9,832 nt of DNA, taken from positions 1 to 9,832 of the forward strand of contig JAFABO010000002.1 in assembly GCA_023426005.1 (NCBI GenBank). Direction: 5' to 3'. Below are positions 1 to 6,623 of this stretch, piece by piece. This stretch comes from Bacillota bacterium (GTDB lineage Bacteria; Bacillota; Clostridia; Acetivibrionales; DSM-1351). The notes beneath the pieces are model-generated. The model saw only the letters and a program-made list of their open reading frames with translations. It did no database searches and was not told the DNA's origin. The first letter of the stretch is position 1. Every line of letters begins with the position of its first letter. The position numbers and the translations under genes were made by a program.

Positions 1-37
1 TGGTGGAAGACTAGGTTAAAGAGCTGTTACAAACAAA

Positions 38-62
38 TGCAATACATATTAAAAGTATTGTA
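38..62. other. Short hairpin near the window's left edge
   Basis: TGCAATAC (38-45) pairs with GTATTGTA (55-62) around a 9-nt AT loop, giving 8 pairs with one G-U. Read on the plus strand no T-tract follows. Read on the minus strand it is followed by a T-rich stretch (TTTGTTTGT), so it could be a weak terminator for leftward transcripts. The stem is AU-rich and the call is tentative. It lies just outside the palindromic element at 65-297. Confidence 0.3.
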
Positions 63-64
63 AT

Positions 65-297
65 AGTGCTCCCGTACAAGCATCAATAAATGGCTTGCTC
101 ACAAAGTACATACCTGAAAGTTGTACAGCTCACCACAAATGTTTTTGCTGCCGCAGCACACTCGACATCCTGCCTCGGGGTGCTGCTCAAATCGGCCTCC
201 TGCCGATTTGCCAGCTAAAACACTTGTGTTTCGCCTACAATTTCAGGCTGTACTTTTAATTGAGCTTCGCATTTATTGAAGTTGTACTCCGCGCACT
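65..297. repeat. Long imperfect palindromic (MITE-like or structured RNA) element with a two-hairpin apex
   Basis: The left arm (65-150) and right arm (212-297) are equal in length and are imperfect inverted repeats. Matching blocks, left against right, are: AGTGC 65-69 / 293-297; GTACAA 74-79 / 282-287; TCAATAAATG 83-92 / 270-279; GCTCA 97-101 / 261-265; AAAGTACA 103-110 / 249-256; CCTGAAA 113-119 / 241-247; TTGTA 121-125 / 236-240; and 15 of 17 positions across 134-150 / 212-228. The apex holds two more stems, GCAGCAC 153-159 with GTGCTGC 180-186, and a perfect 9-bp CAAATCGGC 188-196 with GCCGATTTG 202-210. The whole would fold as a long stem topped by two hairpins. No transposase gene and no clear target duplication are visible. 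It could be a non-autonomous mobile element, a dispersed repeat or a structured RNA. The inverted-repeat structure is seen directly; its function is unknown. Confidence 0.8.
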
Positions 298-334
298 AAA
301 AAAGATACTCATGTATTACATTTTGCCGCAATAT

Positions 335-354
335 AAAAAAGTCTCCGGTTCGGA
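335..354 (-). terminator. Candidate weak intrinsic terminator of the DUF2461 gene
   Basis: Read on the minus strand just past the stop codon at 356-358, TCCG-aac-CGGA (344-354) forms a 4-bp stem, followed after three bases by six Ts (335-340). The position and T-run fit an intrinsic terminator, but the stem is short. Leftward transcripts that pass it would run into the palindromic element at 65-297. Confidence 0.35.
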
Positions 355-355
355 T

Positions 356-1030
356 TTATATTCTGGATTCAACAACACATAAAAAATCATAGATGGGCTT
401 CAGCTCCTTGAAGCCTTTTTTCAATACCTCGGGAAGCTCCTTTGAAAAGGCCAGCTCAAAGTTATTTTGCACGCTTTCAAAAAATATATTTTTTCTGTCC
501 AGCCAGGTTCTGATATTTTCTGGCTGATCAGGAAATTTGGTCCGCTTGTACATTTCCCCGCCTATTATGAATTTATCCTGTGCTTCATAGTATTTTTGTG
601 CCATGATAAAAGCCGGATGTTTGTTGACTATCATATCGCGCATGTTGGCCATTGAAGCAGGTTCTGCGCCATAATAGCCTATTCCGTAGCTGGAACCCTT
701 CTGATCTATTCCAAACCAGAAACAGGGAGCGGTGGACATCTGAGACTTATCTCTGAGAAAAACCAGCCAGACATTATCCCTGTAGAGGGTTTTATCCTTG
801 GTAAAGCGGGTGTCCCTGCGGACTCTGGATATAAGTTTGGAGGGAACGGTTATAAACTGACTGTCAATCTCCAGCATTGTTGGAGCCAGCTCGTTTATCA
901 GTTCGGTAAACGGGTTGTATACATATTTTTTATAATCGTCTTTATGGGCGTCATACCATTCCTTGCTGTTGTTCATTCTATTTTCAAATAAAAACCTGAG
1001 TGCGTCTCCGGTAATACCGTTAAAATTCAT
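356..1030 (-). CDS. DUF2461 (TIGR02453-type) conserved hypothetical protein
   Basis: This is a 224-residue cytoplasmic protein with no signal peptide or membrane segment. It resembles the DUF2461/TIGR02453 family, whose biochemical function is not established. The N-terminal stretch has the family's look: LRFLFEN at 11-17, then KEWYDAHKDDY at 23-33 and a Pro-Phe at 40-41. The most characteristic part is the charged motif RVRRDTRFTKDKTLYRDN at about 69-86. The length is normal for the family. The ATG at 1028-1030 is well supported by AGGAGG (1037-1042 on the complement), 6 nt upstream. It is the only minus-strand gene in the window, divergent from pheA and apparently monocistronic. The family assignment rests on recalled motifs, not on a search. 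Confidence 0.85.
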   Translation of the reverse strand: MNFNGITGDALRFLFENRMNNSKEWYDAHKDDYKKYVYNPFTELINELAPTMLEIDSQFITVPSKLISRVRRDTRFTKDKTLYRDNVWLVFLRDKSQMSTAPCFWFGIDQKGSSYGIGYYGAEPASMANMRDMIVNKHPAFIMAQKYYEAQDKFIIGGEMYKRTKFPDQPENIRTWLDRKNIFFESVQNNFELAFSKELPEVLKKGFKELKPIYDFLCVVESRI

Positions 1031-1047
1031 AACTGTCCTCCTATTAT

Positions 1048-1075
1048 ATTATAGTAATAAAGTTATATTAAGCAA
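1048..1075 (-). promoter_or_regulatory. Candidate promoter of the DUF2461 gene
   Basis: On the minus strand a perfect TATAAT (1048-1053) lies 16 bp downstream of TTGCTT (1070-1075), which matches the -35 consensus only at TTG. A second overlapping TATAAT at 1043-1048 sits too close to the AGGAGG site to serve this start. The region is AT-rich, so chance matches are likely and the -35 is weak. Confidence 0.4.
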
Positions 1076-1179
1076 AGCAAACGTCTGTTCTCTATATATT
1101 TTGACAGAAATTTTATCATAAAGCAACAGTAAATAAACCGACCTGTTTTTCAAACTTATTGGAATTTGCCCCATCCCTG

Positions 1180-1208
1180 TTGGAAAAACTGGTAAAGAGT
1201 GATATGAT
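1180..1208 (+). promoter_or_regulatory. Candidate upstream pheA promoter (TTGGAA-17-TATGAT)
   Basis: TTGGAA (1180-1185) and TATGAT (1203-1208) are separated by exactly 17 bp and match the sigma-A consensus at 4/6 and 5/6 positions. It would give a 5' leader of about 80 nt before pheA. Another TTGGAA lies 21 bp upstream at 1159-1164. Confidence 0.45.
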
Positions 1209-1225
1209 ATTTTTACCTCTTTTTC

Positions 1226-1254
1226 TTGCCTGTTTGTATATAAGGTGGTATATT
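1226..1254 (+). promoter_or_regulatory. Candidate downstream pheA promoter (TTGCCT-17-TATATT)
   Basis: TTGCCT (1226-1231) and TATATT (1249-1254), again with a 17-bp spacer, match the consensus at 4/6 and 5/6. Transcription would start near 1261, leaving a leader of about 35 nt. Either or both of the tandem candidates could drive pheA. Confidence 0.45.
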
Positions 1255-1295
1255 ACAGTGGGGATTGAAGGAATTGAAGTAAAGGATGTCAATAC

Positions 1296-2138
1296 ATGAA
1301 TAAGAGCATAGGGTTTTTGGGGCCAAAGGGAACTTTCTCTCACGAGGCTGTCGAAGGATACAGATCCGGGCAAAATGAAGCATATGAATTAAAGGAGTAC
1401 CCGTCCATAAAGGATGTCCTTTGCGCGCTCAAGAACGGAGAGGTTGAGGAGGCAATAGTCCCTATAGAAAATTCGCTGGAAGGTGCTGTTAACGTTACAC
1501 TGGATGTACTCGCAAAAGAAGAGGGCATGTTCATCGTGGATGAATTTATCATACCTGTAAACCTTAATCTTGTTGCAAAGCAAGGTACCAGGGCGGAAGA
1601 CATAAAGGTTTTAATGTCCCATCCGCAGCCCCTGGGCCAGTGCAGAAATTACCTGAACACAAACTTTCCGGGGATTTTTCAATTGGAGGAAAACAGTACT
1701 TCAAAAGCAGCTCAGAAGGTTGTTGACGGAGACGGCACCTGTGCGGCCATCACTTCAAAAATTGCAGCAAAAATCTATGGACTTGAGGTACTGGAGAGAA
1801 ATATCCAGGACAATGAAAACAATCACACCCGTTTTGTAATAGTAGCCGGGTCTTTAAAATCCAGGACAGGCGCCGATAAAACCTCCATTGTGTTTTCAAC
1901 CGATAACAAGCCTGGAAGCTTGTACAGGATATTGGATATATTCAGCCTGTGGGATATAAATATGACAAGGATTGAGTCCAGGCCTTCAAAAAGTGCTCTG
2001 GGGCAATATATATTTTTTGTTGATATAGACGGGCATATTGAAGACCCGGATGTACACGATGCTCTGACTATGGTGAAGAGGAAGACCTCGTTTTATAAAT
2101 TTATTGGATCTTATCCTGCCTTTGCGGGTAAAATATAG
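1296..2138 (+). CDS. pheA: Prephenate dehydratase, monofunctional, with ACT regulatory domain
   Basis: It converts prephenate to phenylpyruvate by decarboxylation and dehydration, the step toward phenylalanine. At 280 residues it has the usual length of the stand-alone enzyme, with no chorismate mutase domain. The PDT domain (about 1-185) shows GPKGTFSHEA at 9-18, IPIENS-type PIENSLEGAVN at 56-66, SHPQPLGQC at 108-116 and the catalytic-threonine motif HTRF at 177-180 (T178). The C-terminal ACT domain (about 195-275) carries GSLY at 207-210 and ESRP at 227-230, the positions where family members bind phenylalanine for feedback inhibition. The ATG at 1296 follows AAAGGA (1281-1286) by 9 nt, and the G-PKGTFS motif begins where it should. 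No T-box or leader-peptide attenuator is visible upstream. The downstream MazG-like gene appears to have its own promoter, so pheA is probably a single-gene unit. Confidence 0.96.
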   Translation: MNKSIGFLGPKGTFSHEAVEGYRSGQNEAYELKEYPSIKDVLCALKNGEVEEAIVPIENSLEGAVNVTLDVLAKEEGMFIVDEFIIPVNLNLVAKQGTRAEDIKVLMSHPQPLGQCRNYLNTNFPGIFQLEENSTSKAAQKVVDGDGTCAAITSKIAAKIYGLEVLERNIQDNENNHTRFVIVAGSLKSRTGADKTSIVFSTDNKPGSLYRILDIFSLWDINMTRIESRPSKSALGQYIFFVDIDGHIEDPDVHDALTMVKRKTSFYKFIGSYPAFAGKI

Positions 2139-2220
2139 CGGAAATTTTTTCTGAACGCCGAAAAGTTTTTATTGAGCTTGTGCGTTATAGCCGGGAAATG
2201 AAGTCAAATAACCTTATAAG

Positions 2221-2229
2221 TGGTATAAT
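2221..2229 (+). promoter_or_regulatory. Candidate extended -10 promoter for the MazG-like/gdpP unit
   Basis: TGG followed by a perfect TATAAT (2224-2229) forms an extended -10 box. No convincing -35 is found 16-18 bp upstream, which extended -10 promoters can tolerate. Transcription would start near 2236, shortly before the GGAGG ribosome site at 2248-2252. It could drive the run of closely spaced genes from here to tilS. Confidence 0.5.
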
Positions 2230-2257
2230 TTAGGCACGAATAAGTGCGGAGGTTAAT

Positions 2258-2602
2258 ATGGCTTCATTTGATAATCAACTGGATATAACGAGAAATATTA
2301 AAATTATTGATTGGCTGAAAAGTGAGCTTCTGACAGATGTGGCCAACTTGTTCAAGGCTCTGGTAAATGGAGTCAGGGAAGAGGTTTCGGACACAATTTC
2401 AGACACTCTTGCCAATATAATTTTAATCTGTTATCTTCTTGGAAAAAGATTTGGAATTAATTATAGAGCAATTGAAACTAAGATTGAAAATAAGATCAGA
2501 CTTGGCCTTGTCGAAAACCATGATGTAGAAAAATATTATGGGGATCTATCTGAGCTTTCAAGACATTTGAGCAGCTCAAGGGGAAGACGGCAGGGGGCCT
2601 GA
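2258..2602 (+). CDS. MazG-like family protein
   Basis: This 114-residue, mostly helical, soluble protein resembles the small MazG-like family of Firmicutes, relatives of all-alpha NTP pyrophosphohydrolases. Two helices are recognisable. The first is SELLTDVANLFKAL at about 22-35. The second is EEVSDTISDTLANIILICYL at about 41-60, which echoes the EExxD(x)nD metal-binding helix of MazG proteins through E41, E42, D45 and D49, and is followed by GKRFGIN. The classical ExxE half in helix 1 is weak, so catalysis cannot be assumed. The C-terminus (SSSRGRRQGA) is basic and probably disordered. The start is set by GGAGG (2248-2252) five bases before the ATG. The gdpP start codon follows 30 bp after its stop, so the two are probably co-transcribed. 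Substrate and role are unknown. Confidence 0.72.
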   Translation: MASFDNQLDITRNIKIIDWLKSELLTDVANLFKALVNGVREEVSDTISDTLANIILICYLLGKRFGINYRAIETKIENKIRLGLVENHDVEKYYGDLSELSRHLSSSRGRRQGA

Positions 2603-2632
2603 GTCATGTGCTGGGCAAGAGGAGATTTTTGA

Positions 2633-4636
2633 ATGGATAACAAAAAACTATCACGTATTTTTATTCCAAAGGCAGGTTTCTATCTTTGGGTAATTTTATT
2701 TTTGATTGGGATAATTACCATACTAAATCCATTAGTAGCTATTCCTGGATTTGTTTTATTTATTTTTCTCGTTATTTACAATTATAAATCAAACCATATC
2801 AGGAACAGGGAAATAACTAAATACATAGAAACACTCACATTTAACATCGACTGTGCCACGAAGGATACCCTGCTCAATTTTCCCATGCCTCTGGTACTGG
2901 CTGAACTTGACGGGACAACTGTATGGTACAATTCCTCCTTCAGGGGCATTTTTGAAGATGATAATTTTCTCCAGAAGACGGTGTCAAACCTTATTAATGA
3001 AATAAAGCCCCAGCTTACAGAGGGAGACAGTATAAATATTTCCAGGGACGTAACCATTAACAACCGTCACTATTCCGTATTGGGCAATCTTGTGAAGGTT
3101 GATGACAACAACGACAAGGAGAGCGTTATTGTGATGCTCTACTTTGTAGATAATACCGAGCTTGTAAATGAAAAGCAAAAGTTTGAGGACAACAAAAATA
3201 CGGTAGGCGTTATTGTTATTGACAATTATGATGATCTGATGCAGAGTCTTGAGGACTCAAAAAGGCCTCAGATGCTGGCTGAGATAGAAAAGAAGATTAC
3301 CAGCTGGATAAGTCACACGGGTGGTATTCTTAAAAAGTTTGAAAGAGATAAATATTTATGTATACATGCCTTTAAATATTTAAAAGAGCTGGAAGAAAAG
3401 AAATTTGAAATCCTTGAAACGGTAAAAGAGATCAATCTTGGAAACAAAATACCTGTGACTTTAAGTATAGGAATGGGCATAAATGCTCCCACAATTGTTG
3501 AAAACCTTCAGAATGCCTATGCCGGCATAGACATTGCTCTGGGCAGGGGCGGTGACCATGTGGTGATAAAGGACGGCGACAATTTCAGGTTCTTCGGAGG
3601 CCGGAACAGGGAGCTTGAAAAACGGACAAGGGTTAAGGCAAGAGTCATCGCTTATGCGTTGAGGGGGTTGATCGACCAGGCGCCGTCAGTACTGATAATG
3701 GGACATGAAAATGCGGATATTGACAGCCTTGGTGCTGCATTGGGCATATACAGAATAGTAAAAAGCCGTGACAAACGCGTAAATATAGTGCTGAATCATT
3801 CAAATGCAAATATTGATTCAATATTAAACAAGCTTGCAAAGGAGCCTGAATACAGCAATGTTTTTGTGGGCAGAAATGAAGCTCTTGATATTATAACAAA
3901 GAAAACGCTGCTTATAGTGGTTGACACCCACAGGCCAAGCTTTACCGAAACACCCGAGCTTCTCAGAATGACAGATCAGATAGTCATAATAGACCATCAC
4001 AGGCGCGGAGCCGACTTTATTCAGGACGCAGTGCTTTCCTACCAGGAGACCTATGCATCTTCAACCTGTGAGCTGGTTACCGAGCTGCTGCAGTACCTCG
4101 AAGAAAAAATCAGGCTTACCAATATTGAAACAGAAGCTCTGTATGCGGGAATAGTGGTAGATACCAAAAACTTTATATTCAAAACCGGAGTCAGAACATT
4201 TGAAGCAGCATCTTATCTGAGAAGACAGGGAGTGGATACTGTCTCGGTCAAGCAGTTGTTCCAGAACGATTTGAAAACGTATATTACAATATCCAATATA
4301 GTAAAAGATGCCGAAGTAGTGTATGATAATATTGCGATCTCAACTTGTCCGACAAATATAAAAAATGCACAGTTGATTGCAGCTCAGGCGGCAGATCAGC
4401 TTTTGAGCCTTTCAGGACTTGTGGCGGCCTTTGTTCTCAGTTATCATGAGGGAGAGGTGGTCATCAGCGGAAGATCACTTGGTGAGATTAATGTTCAGAT
4501 GATCCTTGAGAAGCTGGGCGGAGGCGGGCATATGACCGTTGCGGGAGCCCAGATCGAAAATGTGTCGATCCAGGAGGCCAAGGAAAGTCTGAAAACTGCA
4601 ATTTATGAATACATTGACAGTTTGAACAAGGAGTAG
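2633..4636 (+). CDS. gdpP: c-di-AMP phosphodiesterase GdpP (DHH/DHHA1, PAS and degenerate GGDEF domains)
   Basis: This 667-residue membrane protein of the GdpP/YybT family hydrolyses cyclic di-AMP to pApA and so controls potassium, osmotic and cell-wall homeostasis. Domain order is standard. Two membrane helices lie at about 16-31 and 34-50. A divergent PAS region covers about 75-180, then a degenerate GGDEF domain about 188-320, which lacks a GGDEF motif and has GGILKKFERDKY instead. A DHH domain (about 350-515) and a DHHA1 domain (about 560-660) follow. The expected metal ligands are present: H358, D362 and D364 in GHENADIDSLGA, D431 in VDTHRP, H455 in IDHHRR and D510 in VVDTKNF. DHHA1 has GGGGH at 629-633. 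AGGAGA (2620-2625) lies 7 nt before the ATG. The catalytic set is complete, so an active enzyme is expected. The family is known to bind heme through PAS and ppGpp as an inhibitor; neither can be read from this sequence. Confidence 0.95.
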   Translation: MDNKKLSRIFIPKAGFYLWVILFLIGIITILNPLVAIPGFVLFIFLVIYNYKSNHIRNREITKYIETLTFNIDCATKDTLLNFPMPLVLAELDGTTVWYNSSFRGIFEDDNFLQKTVSNLINEIKPQLTEGDSINISRDVTINNRHYSVLGNLVKVDDNNDKESVIVMLYFVDNTELVNEKQKFEDNKNTVGVIVIDNYDDLMQSLEDSKRPQMLAEIEKKITSWISHTGGILKKFERDKYLCIHAFKYLKELEEKKFEILETVKEINLGNKIPVTLSIGMGINAPTIVENLQNAYAGIDIALGRGGDHVVIKDGDNFRFFGGRNRELEKRTRVKARVIAYALRGLIDQAPSVLIMGHENADIDSLGAALGIYRIVKSRDKRVNIVLNHSNANIDSILNKLAKEPEYSNVFVGRNEALDIITKKTLLIVVDTHRPSFTETPELLRMTDQIVIIDHHRRGADFIQDAVLSYQETYASSTCELVTELLQYLEEKIRLTNIETEALYAGIVVDTKNFIFKTGVRTFEAASYLRRQGVDTVSVKQLFQNDLKTYITISNIVKDAEVVYDNIAISTCPTNIKNAQLIAAQAADQLLSLSGLVAAFVLSYHEGEVVISGRSLGEINVQMILEKLGGGGHMTVAGAQIENVSIQEAKESLKTAIYEYIDSLNKE

Positions 4637-4651
4637 CTGTCAACCTTCTTT

Positions 4652-4728
4652 ATTCGCCTTATAGCGGATGAGGGAGTGAAGAGATTTCATTACAGTTTTG
4701 TGGCCGCTATTGCGGCTCAAAGCCACAA
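4652..4728 (+). promoter_or_regulatory. Two-hairpin leader between gdpP and rplI
   Basis: Two separate inverted repeats lie in this 113-bp gap. ATTCGC (4652-4657) pairs with GCGGAT (4664-4669) over a 6-nt loop, with one G-U. TTGTGGC (4698-4704) pairs with GCCACAA (4722-4728), seven perfect pairs. Inside the second, GCCGC (4703-4707) can instead pair with GCGGC (4712-4716), partly competing with the outer stem. Neither is followed by a T-run, so they do not look like intrinsic terminators. The second hairpin ends 10 nt before the rplI GGAGG (4739-4743). It may be a processing site or an L9-responsive leader. I know of no described L9 leader, so that is inference. Confidence 0.5.
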
Positions 4729-4749
4729 TATGGTTCATGGAGGTTAACT

Positions 4750-5196
4750 ATGAAGGTAATTTTAAAAGAAGATGTAAAGGGGCTGGGAAAGAAGGAACAG
4801 ATGGTGGAAGCCAGCGACGGATATGCAAGAAACTTCCTGTTTCCAAGAGGACTTGCTGTAGAAGCAACTGCTGCAAATATGAATATTATGAAAACCAAAA
4901 GGGAAGCCGAAGCCCATAAGAAGGAAAAGGAAATAGCACAGGCTAAAGAGCTGGCTAACAAAATAAAGAGCATTACAGTTACTATAAAGGTCAAGGCCGG
5001 TGAAAACGGCAAGTTATTCGGATCAATCACCAGCAAGGATGTTGCCGAAACCTTGAAGACCCAGCATAAACTTGATATTGATAAGAAGAAGCTGGTCATG
5101 CCCGATGCAATAAAATCCGTTGGTACCTTTGAGGCTGAAGTCAAGCTGTATCCCGAAATAAGCTCAAAATTTACGGTAAAGATAGAAAGCCTGTAA
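4750..5196 (+). CDS. rplI: 50S ribosomal protein L9 (bL9)
   Basis: This 148-residue protein has the usual length for bL9, which binds 23S rRNA near the base of the L1 stalk and helps keep reading frame. The N-terminal RNA-binding domain shows the family signature: MKVILKEDVKGLGKK at 1-15, then VEASDGYARNFLFPRGLA at about 19-36. A long charged helix at about 45-75 connects to the C-terminal domain, with GKLFGSITSKDV and the closing YPEISSKFTVKIESL. GGAGG (4739-4743) lies 6 nt before the ATG. The dnaB start follows 28 bp after its stop, the usual rplI-dnaB pairing in Firmicutes. The two-hairpin leader upstream could adjust its expression separately from gdpP. Confidence 0.97.
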   Translation: MKVILKEDVKGLGKKEQMVEASDGYARNFLFPRGLAVEATAANMNIMKTKREAEAHKKEKEIAQAKELANKIKSITVTIKVKAGENGKLFGSITSKDVAETLKTQHKLDIDKKKLVMPDAIKSVGTFEAEVKLYPEISSKFTVKIESL

Positions 5197-5224
5197 AAAC
5201 GCAGAGGAAGAATGGGGAAACGAC

Positions 5225-6565
5225 ATGGATTTAGGAGCTCTTGGCAGAATTCCTCCTCAAAGCATAGAGGCTGAACAATCAGTTATAGGATCAATGCTGA
5301 TAGACAAGGAAGTAATTCCTGTCGTAATGGAAGTTCTTAAGCCGGAGGATTTTTACAGGCCAGACCACAAGGAAATATATGATGTAATAATAGAACTGTT
5401 TGACAGGGCTCAGCCAATAGATCTCATAACCGTTTCCGAACGCCTGAGGCTTCATGGCAAGCTGGACCTGGTGGGCGGGCTGGAATACCTGACAAACATT
5501 GCGACGGATGTGCCTACAACGGCAAATGTCAAACATTACGCAAAAATTGTTGAAGAGAAGTCTCTCCTGAGAAAGCTTATAAAGGCATCCTCAGATATAG
5601 TAGATCTGGGGTTTAATGCATCTGAAGAGGTTTCCTTCATACTGGACAAGGCCGAACAGAACATATTTGATATTCTTCAGAAAAGAAGCTCCCAGGGGTT
5701 TGTTCCCATTAAGGATGCGCTTGTTGATGCATTTAACAAGCTGGAGGAGTTATATAACAACAAGGGGCATATAACCGGGATTCCCACAGGCTTTGTGGAT
5801 TTGGATTTTAAAACCTCGGGCTTACATAACTCAGACCTGGTTTTGATAGCGGCAAGACCTGCCATGGGAAAGACCGCCTTTGCTTTGAATCTGGCTCAAA
5901 ATGCAGCAATTCACAGCGGGGTTCCGGTGGCCTTATTCAGTTTGGAAATGTCCAGAGAGCAGCTGGTAAACAGAATGCTCTGCAGTGAAGCCATGGTGGA
6001 CAGTAATAAAATGAAGACAGGACAGCTTGAGGACAATGACTGGCAGAAGGTTGCCAGAGCCTTGGGACCGCTGTCCGAGGCACCAATATTCATTGATGAT
6101 ACTCCGGGTATTTCAATAACCGAAATCAGGGCAAAGTGCAGGAGAATGAAGCTTGAGCACAATTTGGGCCTTATAGTCATAGACTACCTGCAGCTTATGC
6201 AGGGGAGCAGATCAAGGAGTGAGAACAGGCAGCAGGAAATATCCGAGATATCCCGTTCTCTGAAAATCCTTGCCAAGGAAATAGATGTCCCGGTCATATG
6301 TCTGTCACAGCTGAGCCGTGCTGCTGAAACCAGAACGGATCACAGACCTATTTTAAGTGATTTGAGAGAATCAGGAGCAATAGAGCAGGATGCCGATATC
6401 GTTATGTTTTTGTACAGGGATGACTACTATAATCCCGATACCGAAAAGAAAAATATTGCAGAAATAATTCTCGCAAAGCACAGAAGCGGTTCAACCGGTA
6501 CGGTGGAACTGGTATGGCTCGGACAGTACACCAAGTTTGCCAACCTGGAGAAATTCAGGCAGTAA
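5225..6565 (+). CDS. dnaB: Replicative DNA helicase DnaB (called DnaC in Bacillus)
   Basis: This is the hexameric helicase that unwinds the replication fork 5' to 3' and recruits primase. At 446 residues it has the normal length, and no intein interrupts it. The N-terminal domain opens with PPQSIEAEQSVIGSML at 10-25 and includes the DFYRPDHKEIYD stretch. The RecA-like domain begins near 180 (GIPTGFVDLD). It has Walker A ARPAMGKT at 210-217 (K216, T217), Walker B LIVIDYLQL ending with D320 and a conserved QLM, the SQLSR motif near 361, DLRESGAIEQDAD, and the arginine finger R420 in KHRSGSTG. The start is modestly supported: GGGGA (5214-5218) lies 6 nt before the ATG, and a better GAGGAAG at 5204-5210 is too far upstream. 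It is probably translated from the rplI message. Confidence 0.97.
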   Translation: MDLGALGRIPPQSIEAEQSVIGSMLIDKEVIPVVMEVLKPEDFYRPDHKEIYDVIIELFDRAQPIDLITVSERLRLHGKLDLVGGLEYLTNIATDVPTTANVKHYAKIVEEKSLLRKLIKASSDIVDLGFNASEEVSFILDKAEQNIFDILQKRSSQGFVPIKDALVDAFNKLEELYNNKGHITGIPTGFVDLDFKTSGLHNSDLVLIAARPAMGKTAFALNLAQNAAIHSGVPVALFSLEMSREQLVNRMLCSEAMVDSNKMKTGQLEDNDWQKVARALGPLSEAPIFIDDTPGISITEIRAKCRRMKLEHNLGLIVIDYLQLMQGSRSRSENRQQEISEISRSLKILAKEIDVPVICLSQLSRAAETRTDHRPILSDLRESGAIEQDADIVMFLYRDDYYNPDTEKKNIAEIILAKHRSGSTGTVELVWLGQYTKFANLEKFRQ

Positions 6566-6611
6566 CTAGTGTATAGCATTAATGAAAAAATCTATTGCAC
6601 ATTCCTTAACA

Positions 6612-6617
6612 AGAGGA
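6612..6617 (+). promoter_or_regulatory. Ribosome binding site that fixes the tilS start
   Basis: AGAGGA lies six bases before ATG 6624. The in-frame ATG at 6582 has no purine-rich site in front of it. It would add 14 residues (MKKSIAHSLTRGFI) ahead of the usual TilS N-terminus, so 6624 is preferred. Confidence 0.75.
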
Positions 6618-6623
6618 TTTATA

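Noticed and set aside
1..63. Open plus-strand frame running in from the left edge and ending in TAA at 61-63, possibly the tail of an upstream gene
   Set aside because: Only 20 codons are visible and I recognise no family in them. It is long enough to occur by chance.
139..279. 46-codon plus-strand ORF starting ATG 139
   Set aside because: It lies wholly inside the palindromic element, has no ribosome site, and its codons follow from the inverted repeats.
1231..1260. Possible T-box-like AGGTGGTA before pheA
   Set aside because: The rest of the T-box consensus, a specifier stem and a terminator are all missing, and the leader is too short.
2146..2170. Possible pheA terminator (TTTTC/GAAAA stem then GTTTTT)
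   Set aside because: The stem is five weak A-U-rich pairs and is unlikely to terminate efficiently; no better terminator is visible.
3194..3600. Missing GGDEF motif in gdpP as a sign of decay
   Set aside because: A degenerate GGDEF domain is normal for the GdpP family, and the catalytic DHH residues are intact.
4707..5144. 145-codon minus-strand open frame opposite rplI
   Set aside because: It is antisense to a clear L9 gene, with no recognisable domain or ribosome site.
6582..6623. 14-residue N-terminal extension of TilS from ATG 6582
   Set aside because: No ribosome site precedes 6582, whereas AGAGGA fits ATG 6624, and the usual TilS N-terminus begins at the latter.
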